Notes: a model not told the origin generated them from the sequence alone. Positions 55,357 to 63,603 are shown, numbered from the stretch's first letter. The stretch is DNA of 64,000 nt from Sphingobacterium bovistauri (GCF_020295405.1 NZ_JADEYP010000001.1:186001-250000), one strand, 5' to 3'. Numbers and translations: made by a program.

Positions 55357-57090
55357 ATGAAACTAAAAATTATTGCGTTACTGCTACTGTACATTCCTAT
55401 TTTAACAATTGGACAAATACCTCGTGTACAAAAATTAATCGATGGAAAACCATGTGACACTTGCTTTGTGAAACATGACATGTCATTTTCAAACATTTTA
55501 CCCTATGTATCTATCGGTACTTATTCTAACCCTCAGAGATTAAGTGATAAATTAAAAGAATTTAAAGTAAATGAATTTACTAAAGATGAGAAAGCATCGT
55601 ATAGTAAATTTTTCGAATCACATCGCCATATTATTACAGATAGTATTTTTAGGCTGGTATTTGTCACTGAAAATGATGACAAACGCTATTGGCCAATCCG
55701 TCATGATTATAAAAATTATGATTATAAAGAAGTTGAAATCTTAATAGAAAAAAATAACAAAATTTTAAATAATTGGCAAATATTGGATAAACTACCACCT
55801 GTATACGGTTATCAACTAAATAGATTTACCGACGGAGATTCGAAAAATGGTATATCAGAACCTTGGGCTTCAACGCATCAAACAGATGATATTCATTTAT
55901 ACTATGATGATATAATAACTTTTACTTTTAGAAAATCTGACACTAAGGAGATAATCCAAACAACACATATTAAACGTATCTTAGATAAACCAAAAAAGTT
56001 CGTTTATTATCAAACGCAAACAAATAGTAAAGGAATTAAAGAATCTTTACAATCATTTTTAAATGATCCTTTGAATTCCGATTTCATCAGAAATAAAGAC
56101 ACCACGAATTCTTTTGAGTTAAGGAGAAACAATCTCGGTGTATTAGTATTTAATTCCCTAGAAGAGGGTGAAGAGATAGAATTTACACTTGATAAGCAAA
56201 CGGGTTGGAAATCGATTCAAAAAAATGGCAAGTCTGCTTTTGAACATAAATTTATCATCCTAGATAATGAAGACATACCACCGGGTACGAATAAAACATT
56301 GTACTTAAGGTATAAAAATCAGCCAGAAACAGAAATACCAATTACTATTCGGGGTGTTGAAGATCTTACACAAACTTCCATATTTAAAATTATAGCGGGC
56401 TTTATGCTCGCTTCTTTGCTGTTTGGCTCTTGGTTTTATTTTAAAAATAAACTAATTAAAAAGAAATTAGCAGACCTGAATAAAAAAAACAAAGCTATAG
56501 AAACGCAACTTTCGCTGCTTAGTGGACAACTCAATCCGCATTTTCTTTTTAACTCTTTGAATGCTATCCAAGGTACTATTATGAATAAAGATTTTGAAAC
56601 CGCGAATGCATACATTTCTGATGTGGCAAGTTTTATGCGTCGTGTAATGGATGATGGCAAAAAAGAATTTATTTCACTAAGCGAAGAATTAAAATTGGAA
56701 GAAGATTATCTCCAATTGGAAAATAAAAGAAAACCTTTTACTTACACTATTCAAATATCACCAAGCATTACTACTAATGCTATTGACTTTCCTCCTCTAC
56801 TTTTGCAACCCATCCTAGAAAATGCCATACGCCATGGACTAAAGAACGAAATAGTAAATCCGCATATTGGAATCAAAATTTTAGAAAAAAATCTTGATCT
56901 TATCTTTCAGATTACAGATAATGGAAAATATTGGGATGTATCAAAAGCTCAAAATGGTCAAGGTTTGTCCTTAACTCATAAAAGAATTTCAATTTACAAT
57001 GAAAAATTGGATGCTATGAAAATAACAATGGATATTACATACCAAGAAGGAACTTTGACTAGATTTACATTTAAAAATTGGTTAGCCTAA
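55357..57090 (+). CDS. LytS-type sensor histidine kinase
   Basis: A 577-residue membrane kinase of the His_kinase (LytS/YehU) class. Signal peptide 1-19, a 320-residue periplasmic sensor region of unknown fold, one transmembrane helix near 341-363, then the H-box QLNPHFLFNSLNAIQ with His395 and an HATPase domain (LLLQPILENAIRHGL, ITDNGKYWDV). It should autophosphorylate and pass phosphate to the response regulator encoded next, whose ATG overlaps its stop codon. The stimulus is not predictable; the periplasmic domain contains CDTC near residues 33-36. Confidence 0.92.
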   Translation: MKLKIIALLLLYIPILTIGQIPRVQKLIDGKPCDTCFVKHDMSFSNILPYVSIGTYSNPQRLSDKLKEFKVNEFTKDEKASYSKFFESHRHIITDSIFRLVFVTENDDKRYWPIRHDYKNYDYKEVEILIEKNNKILNNWQILDKLPPVYGYQLNRFTDGDSKNGISEPWASTHQTDDIHLYYDDIITFTFRKSDTKEIIQTTHIKRILDKPKKFVYYQTQTNSKGIKESLQSFLNDPLNSDFIRNKDTTNSFELRRNNLGVLVFNSLEEGEEIEFTLDKQTGWKSIQKNGKSAFEHKFIILDNEDIPPGTNKTLYLRYKNQPETEIPITIRGVEDLTQTSIFKIIAGFMLASLLFGSWFYFKNKLIKKKLADLNKKNKAIETQLSLLSGQLNPHFLFNSLNAIQGTIMNKDFETANAYISDVASFMRRVMDDGKKEFISLSEELKLEEDYLQLENKRKPFTYTIQISPSITTNAIDFPPLLLQPILENAIRHGLKNEIVNPHIGIKILEKNLDLIFQITDNGKYWDVSKAQNGQGLSLTHKRISIYNEKLDAMKITMDITYQEGTLTRFTFKNWLA

Positions 57091-57830
57091 TGCAGTTGAA
57101 TTGTTATATAGTAGATGATGAGCCAAGCGCCATCGAAACATTGAGCTTATTGATCAAAAGATATTGTCCTACATTACATATTGTAGGATCTGCTTGCACA
57201 GTTGATCAAGCGTTACAAGACTTGCATAATGACTCAACTGATATTTTGTTTTTAGATATCAAGATGCAAAATGAAACGGGATTTGATCTTCTACATCAAT
57301 TGAACGTTAATATACCCCATATCATTTTTGTCACAGCACATGATGAATATGGCATACAAGCCATCAAATTTTCCGCAACAGATTATCTGTTGAAACCTGT
57401 GAATACAGAAGAATTAATAGCGGCTGTGCATAAGGTGACGTTAAAAAAGCAAATGGAAAAACAACAGATGGAATTGCTTTTGGAAGCATATCAACAGGCA
57501 AAACATGTTCAACAAAAAAGAATTGCATTAGCCGACCAAAACGAAATACGCTATATATTAATCGAAAATATTATATGCTGTAAGTCCGATAATAGTTACA
57601 CCACATTTTATATAGCCCATCAAACGGCTCCGATTGTAGTGTCTACTCCTATTTCAGAGTATGAAAACATCCTATCCCCTTATGGTTTTCAAAGAATACA
57701 CCAGTCCTGGTTAATTAATAAATCTAAAGTTTTATCGTATAAAAAAGAGGACGGTGGTTTCCTTATTATGGAAAATATGCTGTCCGTACCAGTTTCGAGA
57801 CAACGAAAACATTTACTGAAAGAATTATAA
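57090..57830 (+). CDS. LytTR-type response regulator
   Basis: A 246-residue regulator. Receiver domain residues 1-120: acidic pocket VDDE, phospho-acceptor Asp56 in LFLDIKM, Thr/Ala in FVTAHDE, Lys in YLLKPV. A Lys/Gln-rich linker is followed by a LytTR DNA-binding domain (about 145-245: YILIENIICCKSDNSYTTFY, RIHQSWLINKSKV). The ATG at 57090 overlaps the kinase stop (TAATG). Targets are unknown. The last 12 codons and terminator reappear in decayed form near 60.5 kb. Confidence 0.93.
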   Translation: MQLNCYIVDDEPSAIETLSLLIKRYCPTLHIVGSACTVDQALQDLHNDSTDILFLDIKMQNETGFDLLHQLNVNIPHIIFVTAHDEYGIQAIKFSATDYLLKPVNTEELIAAVHKVTLKKQMEKQQMELLLEAYQQAKHVQQKRIALADQNEIRYILIENIICCKSDNSYTTFYIAHQTAPIVVSTPISEYENILSPYGFQRIHQSWLINKSKVLSYKKEDGGFLIMENMLSVPVSRQRKHLLKEL

Positions 57831-57835
57831 TATAT

Positions 57836-57895
57836 GTTAGATAAATTGTAATATTTGGAATCCTCCTGCGCTAAAAAGTGCAGGAGGATTTTTTG
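57836..57895 (+). terminator. lytT terminator, second copy of the tail sequence
   Basis: GTTAGATAAATTGTAATATT, then AATCCTCCTGC (57859-57869) paired with GCAGGAGGATT (57880-57890), then TTTTG. It is nearly identical to the purL terminator, including the 20-plus bases before the stem. Confidence 0.9.
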
Positions 57896-57990
57896 TTTTT
57901 AAAAAAACAAACCATTCATTTATTTTACAATAAAATAGATTCTTCGACTAGCATGAGTAGTTTATATATGACTTATTTTATATAAATAAA

Positions 57991-58725
57991 TTACTTCCTC
58001 TTTTTCTTTCCAAAATAATAGCGTGCATCTCCATATATACCATAGCCCTGTTTGTTGATGACTTCAAACTTAAAATCTTCTGGATTTTTGACTTTAATTA
58101 TCTTAATGCTGGGGCTTACTGTATTGACAAAGTAAGCATTATTAGCATCTACAGCATACCACGCGTGGTCTTGTCCTTGATAGTATTCTCCTTCAAAACA
58201 TTCGGGCAGAAATTTAAAGGTATTGATGTAAATTTCTGGCACAATCTCATTTCTGTAAATGAAATGATTTTTATCTCGAGCAAAATTAAAATCGGGGCCT
58301 ACAATTTTAAAAGTATCTACATCAACTCCGATTAGTTTTTGTTGATAAGCAAAATAAATATCACCCTTAACTTTTTGATAAAATGAAGAAAGCTCAATTG
58401 CATCTGCCAAATTAAAGGGGATTTTATTATCAAAATAATAGTCCCCATTAGAACAGCTAGCTAATCCTTTTTCTAAATCAACTATATGAAAACTATGAGG
58501 ATCAGCATCCTTTAAAATCGCTTGTCCACACATGTAGCTATCTAAATACACGTGATTTTTATCTTTAAAATACGATGTTGAATCTTTGTAAGGTGTAATC
58601 AGTTCGAATGTTTCGAAGTCTATCTTATTGTATAATTTTTTAAAAATTTCATTTCCATATCTAATAATCATTTTACGATCCACAACGTAAATAGATTTCG
58701 AATTATCTAATGCTTTTTTATTCAT
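57991..58725 (-). CDS. DKNYY-repeat protein
   Basis: A 244-residue soluble protein built of a repeated pattern: VDRKMIIRYGNEI, FKDKNHVYLDSYM, ARDKNHFIYRNEI, GQDHAWYAVDANNAYFV, each followed by a DxxTFxIxG-like strand. This is the DKNYY family pattern, of unknown function, often found as stand-alone genes and near polymorphic toxin loci. No signal peptide. It follows a DUF3592 gene by 11 bases on the minus strand and is probably co-transcribed with it. Binding or immunity functions have been suggested for related repeats, but nothing in this sequence decides. Confidence 0.75.
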   Translation of the reverse strand: MNKKALDNSKSIYVVDRKMIIRYGNEIFKKLYNKIDFETFELITPYKDSTSYFKDKNHVYLDSYMCGQAILKDADPHSFHIVDLEKGLASCSNGDYYFDNKIPFNLADAIELSSFYQKVKGDIYFAYQQKLIGVDVDTFKIVGPDFNFARDKNHFIYRNEIVPEIYINTFKFLPECFEGEYYQGQDHAWYAVDANNAYFVNTVSPSIKIIKVKNPEDFKFEVINKQGYGIYGDARYYFGKKKRK

Positions 58726-58736
58726 TGATTAAAAAA

Positions 58737-59507
58737 TTAAACTACTAATTGATGTTTTGAAACATAATCTTCTGGAATTAAACAAGACGAAATCTCATTT
58801 TGGGAAACCATCACTTTAATTTTATCACCCACTTTATAGTCGGTCAAGAAAGAATGATCTTTAGTTAACGCTTCATTAGTTTTTTTCCTACCATTTCGTT
58901 TATAATAGCAATAAGTCACATTTACTTGTAAAGTACTACTATTATACACCTTATCTCCAGATTGAGAAACAAAAGCATTACCAACATCAATACCTAAAAT
59001 TTCAGCTTCTTTAACGTCGCCAGTTTTATACAATAAATATTTTTTTCTAGCTGGCACAATACTAATGGATAAGAATGTAATGCCTAAAATTGCAAATACT
59101 AGCGGAATAATACAAAACACCCATTTCATAGCGAATGTAAACGGTTCTACTCCCATCATCGCAGACTGATTTTGGTAAAATTTAATTGAAATAGTATCAC
59201 CAACATTAAGATGTGAAACTTTGGGCCAATCTATGGTTTCAAATTCATCATTAGCTGGTTTTCCATTGCTTTTGTATTGATAAGAAAAAACAACAGGGCT
59301 CTTTCTATTGTACTTTACATTATACTTTATGTTTATATACGTGATGCTGGCCTTTGTTTCTGTGCCTAATAATTCAATATTTTTATAATCGTAGTCTTCG
59401 TATTTGCTCCTTTTACTGTTTGAAATTGTATTTACTAAAAACAAAGTACCAATAGCGGTTAAAGTAAAAATAAGTCCGACCCATGCAAATGCCTTTTGTT
59501 CGAACAT
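58737..59507 (-). CDS. DUF3592-like membrane protein
   Basis: A 256-residue inner-membrane protein with two transmembrane helices: AFAWVGLIFTLTAIGTLFLV near the start and WVFCIIPLVFAILGITFLSI near 125. Each helix is followed by a small beta domain; the first has VVFSYQYKSNGKPANDEFET, the second has NVTYCYYKRNGRKKTNEALT with DYKVGDKIKVMVSQNE. This matches DUF3592-type domains, whose function is unknown. I use the ATG at 59507; a TTG 51 bases upstream gives 17 more residues. It probably heads a two-gene unit with the DKNYY gene. Confidence 0.72.
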   Translation of the reverse strand: MFEQKAFAWVGLIFTLTAIGTLFLVNTISNSKRSKYEDYDYKNIELLGTETKASITYINIKYNVKYNRKSPVVFSYQYKSNGKPANDEFETIDWPKVSHLNVGDTISIKFYQNQSAMMGVEPFTFAMKWVFCIIPLVFAILGITFLSISIVPARKKYLLYKTGDVKEAEILGIDVGNAFVSQSGDKVYNSSTLQVNVTYCYYKRNGRKKTNEALTKDHSFLTDYKVGDKIKVMVSQNEISSCLIPEDYVSKHQLVV

Positions 59508-59658
59508 AAGTTTAAAAAACAAAGAAAACGGAACAGTTCTTTTCTTCAAAATTATCAAGATTAACTATATAATAAAGCTATGTTAAATATTGCTATAAAA
59601 GAAATAGCCCATCTTTAAATTTCCCTATAGAATTATTTATAATACTTCCGTTGCTATT

Positions 59659-59733
59659 GGTCAAGACGAAGTTACACCTTGGTTAGAAGCATTTGTAAAT
59701 GCGAAAGAATGGTGTGTAGTGAATAAGAAATAA
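59659..59733 (+). pseudogene. decayed copy of the purL 3' end
   Basis: Translates as GQDEVTPWLEAFVNAKEWCVVNKK and stop, aligning with the purL C-terminus GRQDEVTPWLEAFINARNWCLENKK. The match continues into the terminator that follows. The rest of purL is missing, so this is a fragment with no start. Several amino-acid differences show it has drifted or came from a divergent allele. Confidence 0.88.
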
Positions 59734-59793
59734 GTTAGATAAATTCTAATATTTGAAATCCTCTTGCGCTAAGAAATGTAGGAGGATTTTTTT
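59734..59793 (+). repeat. third copy of the purL-type terminator unit
   Basis: GTTAGATAAATTCTAATATT precedes a hairpin of ATCCTC and GAGGAT with T-run. It follows the purL fragment exactly as in the intact gene. Confidence 0.85.
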
Positions 59794-59831
59794 GTTCTAT
59801 TTGAATATAACTAATAATTACTAATTAGGTC

Positions 59832-60200
59832 TTACATATTATAACTTTTAATCCTAATATAACACCTAAGGAAAATATAACACAGTATAAATGTGATGAT
59901 GCATGATAGCTTAAGGGTAATATCAACACTTTTCCAATTTAATAATAAGCTAAAAAACAGAAAAAATATAGGGAAAAAACCCAAAAGAATCGCCCATAAT
60001 GTCGCATGCAATTGCCAAAAGCGAAATAGTATATAGACTATTGAAAAAATAACAAATCCAATGCCCAGTACGCTTAAGAATAAAATTTGAGCCAGCGGAT
60101 ATAAGAATATAAACTTACCACCTAATAAAAAACAAATTAGCACAATCACTATCGCTAATATCAAATATTGCATAAAAAAGATGAATAATGCTTGTTTCAT
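59832..60200 (-). CDS. small polytopic membrane protein
   Basis: A 122-residue protein with about four transmembrane helices: ALFIFFMQYLILAIVIVLIC, LYPLAQILFLSVLGIGFVIF, FFPIFFLFFSLLL and LKLSCIITFILCYIFLRC. No recognisable family. Strong hydrophobicity and a proper ATG suggest a real gene, but the AT-rich sequence lies between two duplicated gene ends, so it may be young or decaying. It is alone on the minus strand here. Confidence 0.55.
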   Translation of the reverse strand: MKQALFIFFMQYLILAIVIVLICFLLGGKFIFLYPLAQILFLSVLGIGFVIFSIVYILFRFWQLHATLWAILLGFFPIFFLFFSLLLNWKSVDITLKLSCIITFILCYIFLRCYIRIKSYNM

Positions 60201-60390
60201 AAATCCGTTTTATCTATATCCGTAAAAATCCAAATAGTAACCCAAAATTTTTAATTTCAAATATTTTACAAAAACAAAAAGTAATTACCCTTGTAAGGTT
60301 TTTTTACCTCTAACTTAAACTATAGAATAGTAAATAAAAGTTTAAAAACGTTAATATTAACACCATCTTGTCTCGTAAAACGAAATAACT

Positions 60391-60465
60391 ATGCACAAGA
60401 TTTCTAACATCTTATCAATCCCGATGCTGTTAATACTAACTGGAAAGAAGAAATTCATTAAATAA
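60391..60465 (+). CDS. possible 24-residue membrane peptide or signal-peptide remnant
   Basis: ATG to TAA encoding a peptide with the core ISNILSIPMLLILTGKKKF: a hydrophobic stretch between basic ends. It could be a small membrane peptide or the broken start of an exported protein, perhaps of the lost kinase copy. No promoter or ribosome site supports expression. The region 60201-60673 otherwise shows only AT-rich sequence and the lytT tail. Confidence 0.25.
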   Translation: MHKISNILSIPMLLILTGKKKFIK

Positions 60466-60487
60466 TTCATCATGACAAAAAATTAGT

Positions 60488-60590
60488 ATGGCTAGACAAC
60501 GAAAGCATTTACTGAAAGAATTACAATATAAGTTAGATAAATTCTAATATTTTAGAATCCTCTTTTGCTAATAAGTGTAGGAGGATTTTA
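60488..60590 (+). pseudogene. decayed copy of the lytT 3' end with terminator
   Basis: Reads MARQRKHLLKELQYKLDKF and stop; the RQRKHLLKEL block matches the C-terminus of the intact response regulator at 57.8 kb. The nucleotide match includes GACAACGAAA-GCATTTACTG with one change, and extends through the 60-base terminator unit (fourth copy, 60531-60590). The rest of the gene is absent. Confidence 0.85.
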
Positions 60591-60673
60591 TTTTCTATCA
60601 ACAAGCAACATTAATAATTTGAACTATTTTCAATTATAACTATCTTTAAAATTCAACTTAATAAATCAAAATT

Positions 60674-60976
60674 ATGGTATTAGAAGTCGTAAAACTAACA
60701 GTTATAGAAGGACAACAAGAAAATTTTGAACGTGATTATAAAAAAGCTGCACAATATATTTCAGCGAGCAAAGGGTATATAAAACATTCCATTCATAAGA
60801 GCCTAGAAAAAAGTAATGAATACATTCAATTCGTAGAATGGGAATCTTTAGAAGACCATACTGTTACCTTTTTCGAATCTGAATTGTTCCAAGAGTGGGC
60901 AAAATTATTGCATGATTACTACGATCCAATGCCTACAGTAGAACATTATGAAACTAAAAATCTATTAAGTGAGTAA
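60674..60976 (+). CDS. antibiotic biosynthesis monooxygenase (ABM)-type protein
   Basis: A 100-residue dimeric alpha-beta barrel protein. The opening VLEVVKLTVIEGQQENFERD, the GYIKHSIHKSLEKSNEYIQF strand pair and WESLEDHTVTFFESELFQEW fit the ABM fold of quinol or haem-type monooxygenases. Such proteins act without cofactor or with flavin on quinones; the substrate is not predictable. It is a single gene directly before luxS, with no shared promoter evident. Confidence 0.88.
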   Translation: MVLEVVKLTVIEGQQENFERDYKKAAQYISASKGYIKHSIHKSLEKSNEYIQFVEWESLEDHTVTFFESELFQEWAKLLHDYYDPMPTVEHYETKNLLSE

Positions 60977-61012
60977 ATAAGTTAGCAGATATCCTACGAA
61001 AAATTAATTTAT

Positions 61013-61020
61013 TATCTTTG
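61013..61020 (+). promoter_or_regulatory. -7 element for luxS
   Basis: TATCTTTG matches TAnnTTTG exactly. The -33 partner is weak. It leaves a leader of about 90 bases before the luxS ATG. Confidence 0.5.
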
Positions 61021-61116
61021 TAGAAGTCTTAATTTTGTGCAAGACCAACTAAATTTTATATGTAAAATACGTTATAATCATCCTAATCCTTGATTATACC
61101 ATTTATCAAACAAAAG

Positions 61117-61623
61117 ATGTATACAAAAGAAAAAGCCGTTGTAAATAGTTTCATAGTAGATCATACTATACTAAAACAAGGAATATATGCCAAGGCGTCC
61201 AAAACCAACGAATCTAATGTAGATGCATATACGACATACGATATTCGTATGATTCGTCCGAATTCTCCAGAGCGTATGTTACAACCAGATGTAATGCATA
61301 CTTTGGAGCATTGTTTTGCTACTGAAATTCGTACAATTCTAGGTGACGAAGTTATCTATGTAGGTCCTATGGGTTGTTGCACTGGTTTTTATGTAGTATT
61401 AGCAGGGACAAGCAGAACTCCTCAAGATATTCAAGTGTTGATGAAACAAGTGTTGGAAACTATTTTAGAAGAAGGTTATGTAGTGCCTTTTCAAAACCCA
61501 GTTAGTTGTGGAAACTATACATTCATGGATTTTGAAAACACGTTGAAAGCTTGTCAAAATTACTTGAATTTGATCAATGAAGGTAAATTAGAATTCGAAT
61601 ACCCATACATTCAAGAAGCATAA
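61117..61623 (+). CDS. luxS: S-ribosylhomocysteine lyase
   Basis: A 168-residue metalloenzyme that splits S-ribosylhomocysteine into homocysteine and DPD, the precursor of autoinducer-2. The metal ligands are in HTLEHCFA (HxxEH) and the later CG(N) region (SCGNY), with GPMGCCTGFY in the middle. The ATG at 61117 gives the family N-terminus; a TTG 27 bases upstream is rejected. The nucleosidase that makes its substrate begins directly after its stop codon, so both form one operon for recycling S-adenosylhomocysteine. Confidence 0.96.
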   Translation: MYTKEKAVVNSFIVDHTILKQGIYAKASKTNESNVDAYTTYDIRMIRPNSPERMLQPDVMHTLEHCFATEIRTILGDEVIYVGPMGCCTGFYVVLAGTSRTPQDIQVLMKQVLETILEEGYVVPFQNPVSCGNYTFMDFENTLKACQNYLNLINEGKLEFEYPYIQEA

Positions 61624-62241
61624 ATGACACTTAATAAAGATATTAAAACTGTCATTTTAGTTGCTAATAAAAATGAACTAGCTTTTGAAACAATAGATGA
61701 TTCTATTGCTGTTTATGAAATTGGAGTAGGTAAAGTCAATGCATTAATTTCGCTTTCCAAACTTTATCAGGAAATAAAAGGCTTAGGTATTCATCCAATC
61801 TTCGTAAATGTGGGAACTGTAGGTTCGATAAAATATCCGATTGAACATGTCTTATATCCTACCTATTTTGCGCAAGGGGATGCTTATACAGAAGGTTTCT
61901 TTTTAGAGAACACAAAATTCTTAGTGGGTAAAGGAGAAATCAAATCTATAGACATTTCGGATTTTGATTACAGTAAAGCTTTACTTACTTCAGATCGTTT
62001 TATTAACACTACTACCGCTTTTTATCAAGATATAAAAGACTTAAATGCTGAAGCTTTCGATATGGAAGCCTATGCTTTGGCAGATTTTTGCTACCAACAT
62101 CAACTGCCTCTTTATATGATCAAAATTGTATCCGACAATTGTGATGGTACAGTCAAAGATTGGGAAAATATTTTGGGTAGAATTTCTGGAAAGCTAGGTG
62201 ATATAGTGACTTCTTTTCTTAAAGAATTAAAGAACAATTAA
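61624..62241 (+). CDS. 5'-methylthioadenosine/S-adenosylhomocysteine-type nucleosidase
   Basis: A 205-residue nucleoside phosphorylase-fold hydrolase. The glycine-rich IGVGKVNA and VNVGTVGSI near the start, and the C-terminal AFDMEAYALADFCYQHQLPL with the catalytic Glu/Asp and SDN, match the Pfs/MtnN superfamily. It would remove adenine from S-adenosylhomocysteine to give S-ribosylhomocysteine for LuxS. It starts immediately after the luxS stop (TAAATG). It is shorter and more divergent than E. coli MtnN, hence no gene symbol. A 21-bp terminator hairpin follows. Confidence 0.88.
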   Translation: MTLNKDIKTVILVANKNELAFETIDDSIAVYEIGVGKVNALISLSKLYQEIKGLGIHPIFVNVGTVGSIKYPIEHVLYPTYFAQGDAYTEGFFLENTKFLVGKGEIKSIDISDFDYSKALLTSDRFINTTTAFYQDIKDLNAEAFDMEAYALADFCYQHQLPLYMIKIVSDNCDGTVKDWENILGRISGKLGDIVTSFLKELKNN

Positions 62242-62260
62242 GCTTTACTGCAGAAAGCAA

Positions 62261-62307
62261 ATGCAATTAAAAAGTCCTAGATATTTTCTAGGACTTTTTA
62301 ATTGCAT
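62261..62307. terminator. 21-bp perfect inverted repeat, bidirectional terminator
   Basis: The arms 62261-62281 and 62287-62307 are exact complements around TATTT, with core AGTCCTAGA/TCTAGGACT and A/T runs on both sides. It separates the luxS-nucleosidase operon from convergent purC and suits both. Confidence 0.9.
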
Positions 62308-62323
62308 AAGAATACCAAATATT

Positions 62324-63010
62324 TTATACACCTAAGAAATCTTTTTCTAAAGCTAATGGTTCAATGTAATTTCCATTTTTGTATACGCGCATATTTCCTC
62401 CTGAAATTTCATCGATTAAGATAATTTCATTAGTCACTGCATCACGACCAAATTCTAATTTGATATCGTACAATTCTAACTCTTTAGTCGCCAATTCTGC
62501 TTTGATAATATCACAAATTTGTTGTGTCAAACCTTTCAATATTTGATATTCTTCTTGTGTCAAAATGCCTAACATTTCCAATGCATCAGCAGAAATAGTA
62601 GGATCTCCTCTTTCATCGTCTTTGATCGTAACTTCTACAAAACGATCGAGTGGTTGTCCTGATTCGCAGTAAGCACCATATCTTCTCAAGAAACTACCTA
62701 CAGATTTGTAACGACAAATAACCTCTAAACCCTTTCCAAACACATTTGCTCGTTTTACAACCATCTCCACAGCGTCAATATCAGCAGAAACAAAATGTGT
62801 AGGAATACCCAACGAATTTAGTTTCTCATAGAAATATTTCGTCATTTTCAATCCAGACTTACCTGCGCCTTCGATTGTCAATCCTACCGTATTCGCTCCA
62901 GGATCAAATACACCATTCTCCCCCGTCACATCATCTTTAAATTTTAATAATACTTGGTCATTTTCCAAGCTATACACATCTTTTGTTTTTCCTTTGTAGA
63001 TTAATTGCAT
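62324..63010 (-). CDS. purC: phosphoribosylaminoimidazolesuccinocarboxamide synthase
   Basis: A 228-residue SAICAR synthetase joining aspartate to CAIR with ATP in purine synthesis. Landmarks: LIYKGKTKDVYSLENDQVLL (N-terminal ATP loop), FKDDVTGENG, VVKRANVFGKGLEVICRYKS, and IKLEFGRDA with LIDEISGGNMR. The length is normal for the short bacterial form. ATG at 63010. It is monocistronic, ending at the shared 21-bp hairpin. Confidence 0.96.
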   Translation of the reverse strand: MQLIYKGKTKDVYSLENDQVLLKFKDDVTGENGVFDPGANTVGLTIEGAGKSGLKMTKYFYEKLNSLGIPTHFVSADIDAVEMVVKRANVFGKGLEVICRYKSVGSFLRRYGAYCESGQPLDRFVEVTIKDDERGDPTISADALEMLGILTQEEYQILKGLTQQICDIIKAELATKELELYDIKLEFGRDAVTNEIILIDEISGGNMRVYKNGNYIEPLALEKDFLGV

Positions 63011-63203
63011 TTTATTAATGTTTATAAAGCGAATTATCGCAAAATTCTTAATTAGTTAAACCACAAATATAAATTACCCCAATTGCATATCCTAAACCAT
63101 AAAGACTTAAATGTTAAATATTTCTAAAAATTCTTGATATTAATAATTTATCATTTACTTTGTAAACCAAAGTACTTTTACAAAACATAAACAGATAAGA
63201 ATT

Positions 63204-63497
63204 ATGACAATGATTTTAAACAAAAGAAGAAAGATAATACTATCTATTATAGGACTTATATTATTACTACCAATAATTGGTATGCAATTTTCAAATGAAG
63301 TAAATTGGTCAGGTTTTGACTTTATTATAGCTGGTCTTTTATTATCTACTATTGGATTAGCTGTTGAATTGCTGTTCCAATTCACAAAAAACAATACGCA
63401 GCGATTTCTTTTCTTAGGGATCATATTAATACTAGGCTTTCTAGTCTGGGCTGAAATGGCTGTTGGTATATTTGGAAGTCCTTTCGCTGGAAGTTAG
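63204..63497 (+). CDS. conserved small membrane protein
   Basis: A 97-residue protein with three transmembrane helices: KIILSIIGLILLLPIIGMQF, FDFIIAGLLLSTIGLAVELL and FLFLGIILILGFLVWAEMAV, ending GIFGSPFAGS. This pattern, with NEVNWSGFDF between helices one and two, is widespread in Bacteroidota as an uncharacterised protein. A second ATG lies two codons in. It is a single gene between purC and a flavoprotein gene. Function unknown. Confidence 0.82.
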   Translation: MTMILNKRRKIILSIIGLILLLPIIGMQFSNEVNWSGFDFIIAGLLLSTIGLAVELLFQFTKNNTQRFLFLGIILILGFLVWAEMAVGIFGSPFAGS

Positions 63498-63603
63498 AAA
63501 ATTATTAAGCTTAATATCTACCCTACTCTTTCTAATTATTTTGATACAAATTCTCAAAAGACCTTGCCCGTCATTATAAAGAATAGGATATCTTTGCAAC
63601 TGT

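Noticed and set aside
55357-57830. LytS/LytT as a purine-responsive regulator of purL
   Set aside because: purL has its own terminator and promoter, and the adjacency is better accounted for by the rearrangement history; nothing links the sensor to purines.
55357-60600. integrative element inserted at the purL 3' end
   Set aside because: The flanking purL tails fit such an event, but there is no integrase, and the second duplicated tail (lytT) is better explained by tandem duplication; kept only as an alternative.
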